Below, piece after piece: positions 62,036-64,000 of a DNA stretch of 64,000 nucleotides. Origin of the DNA: an uncultured Clostridia bacterium. Its GTDB lineage: Bacteria > Bacillota > Clostridia > UBA1381 > UBA9506. Where the stretch lies: positions 496,001-560,000 of the forward strand of contig CAKSBF010000001.1 of NCBI GenBank assembly GCA_934438075.1. Reading direction: 5' to 3'. The notes beneath the pieces are model-generated. The model saw only the letters and a list, made by a program, of their open reading frames with translations. It had not been told where the DNA came from and did not search any database. A program made the translations under genes and the position numbers. How positions within the stretch are numbered: position 1 is the stretch's first letter; the number at the start of each line of letters is the position of its first letter.

Positions 62036-62512
62036 GTGGCTGAAAAAGAGATAGTATTGACATATGAGGGTTTAAAAGCTCGTGAAGAGGAATTAGAATA
62101 TTTAAAAACACAAAAACGTAAGGAAATATCCGAAAAGATAAAAGTTGCATTAGGTTTTGGAGATTTGTCGGAAAATGCCGAATATGATGAAGCTAAAAAT
62201 GAGCAGGCAGAAGTGGAAATGCGCATAATTAAGTTGGAAAAGATGCTGAAAAGCGCTAAGATTATTGATGATGACGCAATTCCGACTGATCGTGTTACCT
62301 TAGGATGTAAAGTAAAAGTTTATGATATGGATTTTGAAGAGGAAGCCGAATATTATATTGTAGGTTCTACAGAAGCAGATCCTAATAAAAATAAGCTTTC
62401 GGATGAATCACCGGTTGGAAAAGCGTTAATTGGTGCAAAACAAGGAGAAACAGTGACGGTAGAGGCGCCGAACGGAGAATTTCAGATGAAGGTTTTGGAG
62501 ATTAACAGATAA
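62036..62512 (+). CDS. greA: Transcription elongation factor GreA
   Basis: A 158-residue protein with the N-terminal coiled-coil hairpin (LTYEGLKAREEELEYLKTQKRKEI), the acidic tip GDLSENAEYDEAKNEQ and a C-terminal globular domain (ESPVGKALIGAKQGETVTVEAPNG). It rescues backtracked RNA polymerase by stimulating transcript cleavage. The start is GTG at 62036, eight bases after AAAGG, giving exactly the normal GreA length. An own promoter and terminator enclose it. Confidence 0.96.
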   Translation: MAEKEIVLTYEGLKAREEELEYLKTQKRKEISEKIKVALGFGDLSENAEYDEAKNEQAEVEMRIIKLEKMLKSAKIIDDDAIPTDRVTLGCKVKVYDMDFEEEAEYYIVGSTEADPNKNKLSDESPVGKALIGAKQGETVTVEAPNGEFQMKVLEINR

Positions 62513-62527
62513 ATTATTTAAATAAAA

Positions 62528-62559
62528 AAAGCTGCGCTGATTTTGGCGCAGCTTTTTTT
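62528..62559 (+). terminator. Terminator after greA
   Basis: GCTGCGC (62531-62537) and GCGCAGC (62546-62552) pair, followed by TTTTTTT; A-rich upstream sequence also makes it work on the other strand. Confidence 0.9.
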
Positions 62560-62561
62560 AA

Positions 62562-62577
62562 TGTTTCACGTGAAACA
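62562..62577. promoter_or_regulatory. parS centromere site
   Basis: A perfect 16-base palindrome TGTTTCACGTGAAACA, identical to the consensus ParB-binding site. It lies between the greA terminator and the parA promoter, about 3.4 kb from the DnaA-trio region. Confidence 0.95.
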
Positions 62578-62600
62578 TTAAATATTTTTTATATTAGTAA

Positions 62601-62629
62601 TTGAATTTTATAGTACAAGGTGGTATAAT
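62601..62629 (+). promoter_or_regulatory. Promoter for parA-parB
   Basis: TTGAAT (62601-62606) and TATAAT (62624-62629) with a 17-base spacer and TGG upstream of the -10. It starts 24 bases after parS, so ParB spreading could repress it (inference). Confidence 0.75.
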
Positions 62630-62679
62630 ATAAACATAGCAATTTATTGTTAATTTAAGCAAAGAAAGGCTGCGCAGAG

Positions 62680-63450
62680 ATGGGAAAAATAATTGTAATT
62701 GCAAATCAAAAAGGAGGAGTGGGCAAGACCACTACTGCTGTTAATTTGAGCGCTTGTCTTGGCGCTGCCGGAAAAAAAGTTTTAGTAATTGACTTAGATC
62801 CGCAGGGGAATACCACAAGCGGCCTGGGTGTGGAGAAGGATGAAGTAGAAAATTCTGTTTATGATGTAGTAATAGGCGGAGATGATATTGAGGATGCTAT
62901 CATAAAAACAGAATATAAAAACTTATCTCTTTGCCCGTCTAATGTTAATTTGGCAGGCGCTGAGGTGGAAATGGTGGAAATGGAAAACAGGGAAACGTTA
63001 TTTCGTGAGGCTGTAGATAAAATAAAAGATAAATATCATTTTATTATTGTTGATTGCCCACCGTCTCTCGGTCTTATTACATTAAATGCATTTGTAGCGG
63101 CAGATAGTGTACTTGTACCGGTACAATGTGAATATTATGCCTTAGAGGGGCTTAGTCAACTAACGAAAACGATTAAAATAATCAAACATACATGGAATGA
63201 AAAGATACAGTTTGAAGGTATTTTATTAACAATGTTTGATGCAAGAACCAATCTATCTATTGAAGTTGCAGATGAAGTAAAAAAATTCTTTCCTAATAAG
63301 GTTTTTAAGAGTGTTATTCCGCGTAATGTACGTTTGAGTGAGGCACCAAGCTTTGGAGAACCTATTATTATTTATGATAAATACTCAAAAGGTGCGGAAA
63401 GTTATACCGATTTGGCAAAAGAAGTCATCAAAAATAACAGGGGGAATTAA
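62680..63450 (+). CDS. parA: Chromosome-partition ATPase ParA/Soj
   Basis: A 256-residue deviant-Walker ATPase with KGGVGKTTTAVNLS (two Lys in the P-loop), DLDPQGNTTSGLG and DCPPSLGLITLNAF. It binds DNA as an ATP dimer and interacts with ParB to segregate the origin and, in Firmicutes, to control DnaA. It follows parS and is coupled to parB, three bases downstream. Confidence 0.97.
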   Translation: MGKIIVIANQKGGVGKTTTAVNLSACLGAAGKKVLVIDLDPQGNTTSGLGVEKDEVENSVYDVVIGGDDIEDAIIKTEYKNLSLCPSNVNLAGAEVEMVEMENRETLFREAVDKIKDKYHFIIVDCPPSLGLITLNAFVAADSVLVPVQCEYYALEGLSQLTKTIKIIKHTWNEKIQFEGILLTMFDARTNLSIEVADEVKKFFPNKVFKSVIPRNVRLSEAPSFGEPIIIYDKYSKGAESYTDLAKEVIKNNRGN

Positions 63451-63453
63451 CAT

Positions 63454-64000
63454 ATGCCGAGAAAAAGAGAGGGAAGAGTAGGAAAAGGTGTTGGTGCACT
63501 TTTTCATACTGATGATGTTATAGAAAATGTTTTGGATAATCAAAATGTAGTAGAATTAAAATTAACAGAGATAGAGCCGAATAAAAGCCAACCCCGACGG
63601 AAATTTGATGAGGAAAAGTTAGCCGCTTTGGCAGAATCGGTAAGCGAATATGGTGTACTACAGCCTATTGTGGTAAAAAAACTGGATACCGGGTTTTATC
63701 AGATTATTGCCGGAGAGCGCAGATGGCGTGCAGCAAGGATGGCAAAGTTAAAGAAAATTCCTGTAGTTATTAAAGAACTAGACGACAGGGAAACAATGGA
63801 GATTGCTTTAATAGAAAATTTACAGCGTGAGGATCTGAATCCGATTGAAGAAGCTGAAGGTTTTCAAGAGTTGATAGATAATTTTAAGCTAACCCAAGAG
63901 CAATTATCTCAAAAACTGGGTAAAAGCCGGCCAGCCATTGCAAATAGTTTGCGTTTGCTAAATCTTCCTTCAGAAATAAGACAATATTTAATAGAAGGAA
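63454..64000 (+). CDS. parB: Chromosome-partition protein ParB/Spo0J, partial (C-terminus outside window)
   Basis: The first 182 residues are visible. The basic N-terminus GKGVGALF (ParA-stimulating region) is followed by the CTP-binding ParB domain with ELKLTEIEPNKSQPRRKFDE, IIAGERRWRAARM and ENLQREDLNPIEEA. An HTH then begins (LTQEQLSQKLGKSRPAIANSLRLLNLP). It loads at parS and slides as a clamp. GGGG precedes the ATG. The C-terminal dimerisation domain is cut off by the window end. Confidence 0.96.
   Translation, partial: MPRKREGRVGKGVGALFHTDDVIENVLDNQNVVELKLTEIEPNKSQPRRKFDEEKLAALAESVSEYGVLQPIVVKKLDTGFYQIIAGERRWRAARMAKLKKIPVVIKELDDRETMEIALIENLQREDLNPIEEAEGFQELIDNFKLTQEQLSQKLGKSRPAIANSLRLLNLPSEIRQYLIEG

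Overview
The window reads as a low-to-mid GC, Gram-positive anaerobe of the Clostridia (Bacillota). Evidence: Rnf ferredoxin:NAD complex, A/V-type ATPase, sporulation genes (spoIIP, GerMN lipoprotein), S-layer-homology (SLH) proteins, LplB/LplC-type sugar permeases, consensus -35/-10 promoters, strong Shine-Dalgarno (SD) sites and many GTG/TTG starts. No CRISPR array, transposase or phage gene was seen.

Layout. 1-6.6 kb: partial DMT permease, PIG-L deacetylase, tRNA-Ser with a GC-rich tandem repeat behind it, rpsT, rpsU-yqeY, AraC regulator, birA, spoIIP. 6.8-23.2 kb: a minus-strand pectin/rhamnogalacturonan-type cluster (solute-binding lipoprotein, two permeases, CE12-like esterase, pectate-lyase-like protein, two SLH proteins). 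23.6-26 kb: secreted protein, ECF sigma factor and anti-sigma factor; the two outer proteins share a C-terminal domain. 26-34.4 kb: HIT protein, shikimate-kinase-like protein, CAP protein, MATE pump, an ECF-S-like/GGDEF fusion, a CuAO-N protein, a GerMN lipoprotein, ZapA, CarD. 34.8-47.9 kb: a P-loop ATPase, a nine-gene V-ATPase operon whose K subunit carries Na+-site residues, wecB, a WecA/TagO-like transferase, DUF421. 48.1-52.6 kb: hom-thrB-lysC, DUF975, a small DUF1540 gene. 52.6-57.8 kb: rnfCDGEAB. 58-64 kb: XRE regulator, tRNA-Leu, an oriC-like region, dnaN, rnmV, an unknown gene, greA, parS, parA and parB (cut by the window end).

Gene polarity switches at about 58.8 kb: mostly minus to the left, all plus to the right. 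Together with DnaA boxes, a DnaA-trio-like run and a perfect parS, this places the chromosome origin at 58.8-59.3 kb. dnaA is not next to dnaN and is absent from this window.

The most unusual items are a 103-bp, about 95% identical structured element placed just after promoters of two unrelated minus-strand genes (650-752 and 31101-31203), the origin without dnaA, the ECF-S/GGDEF fusion, a terminator that buries the SD of the gene after the V-ATPase operon, and a shikimate-kinase-like protein lacking the substrate-binding Arg. All family calls come from reading motifs; no database search was run.
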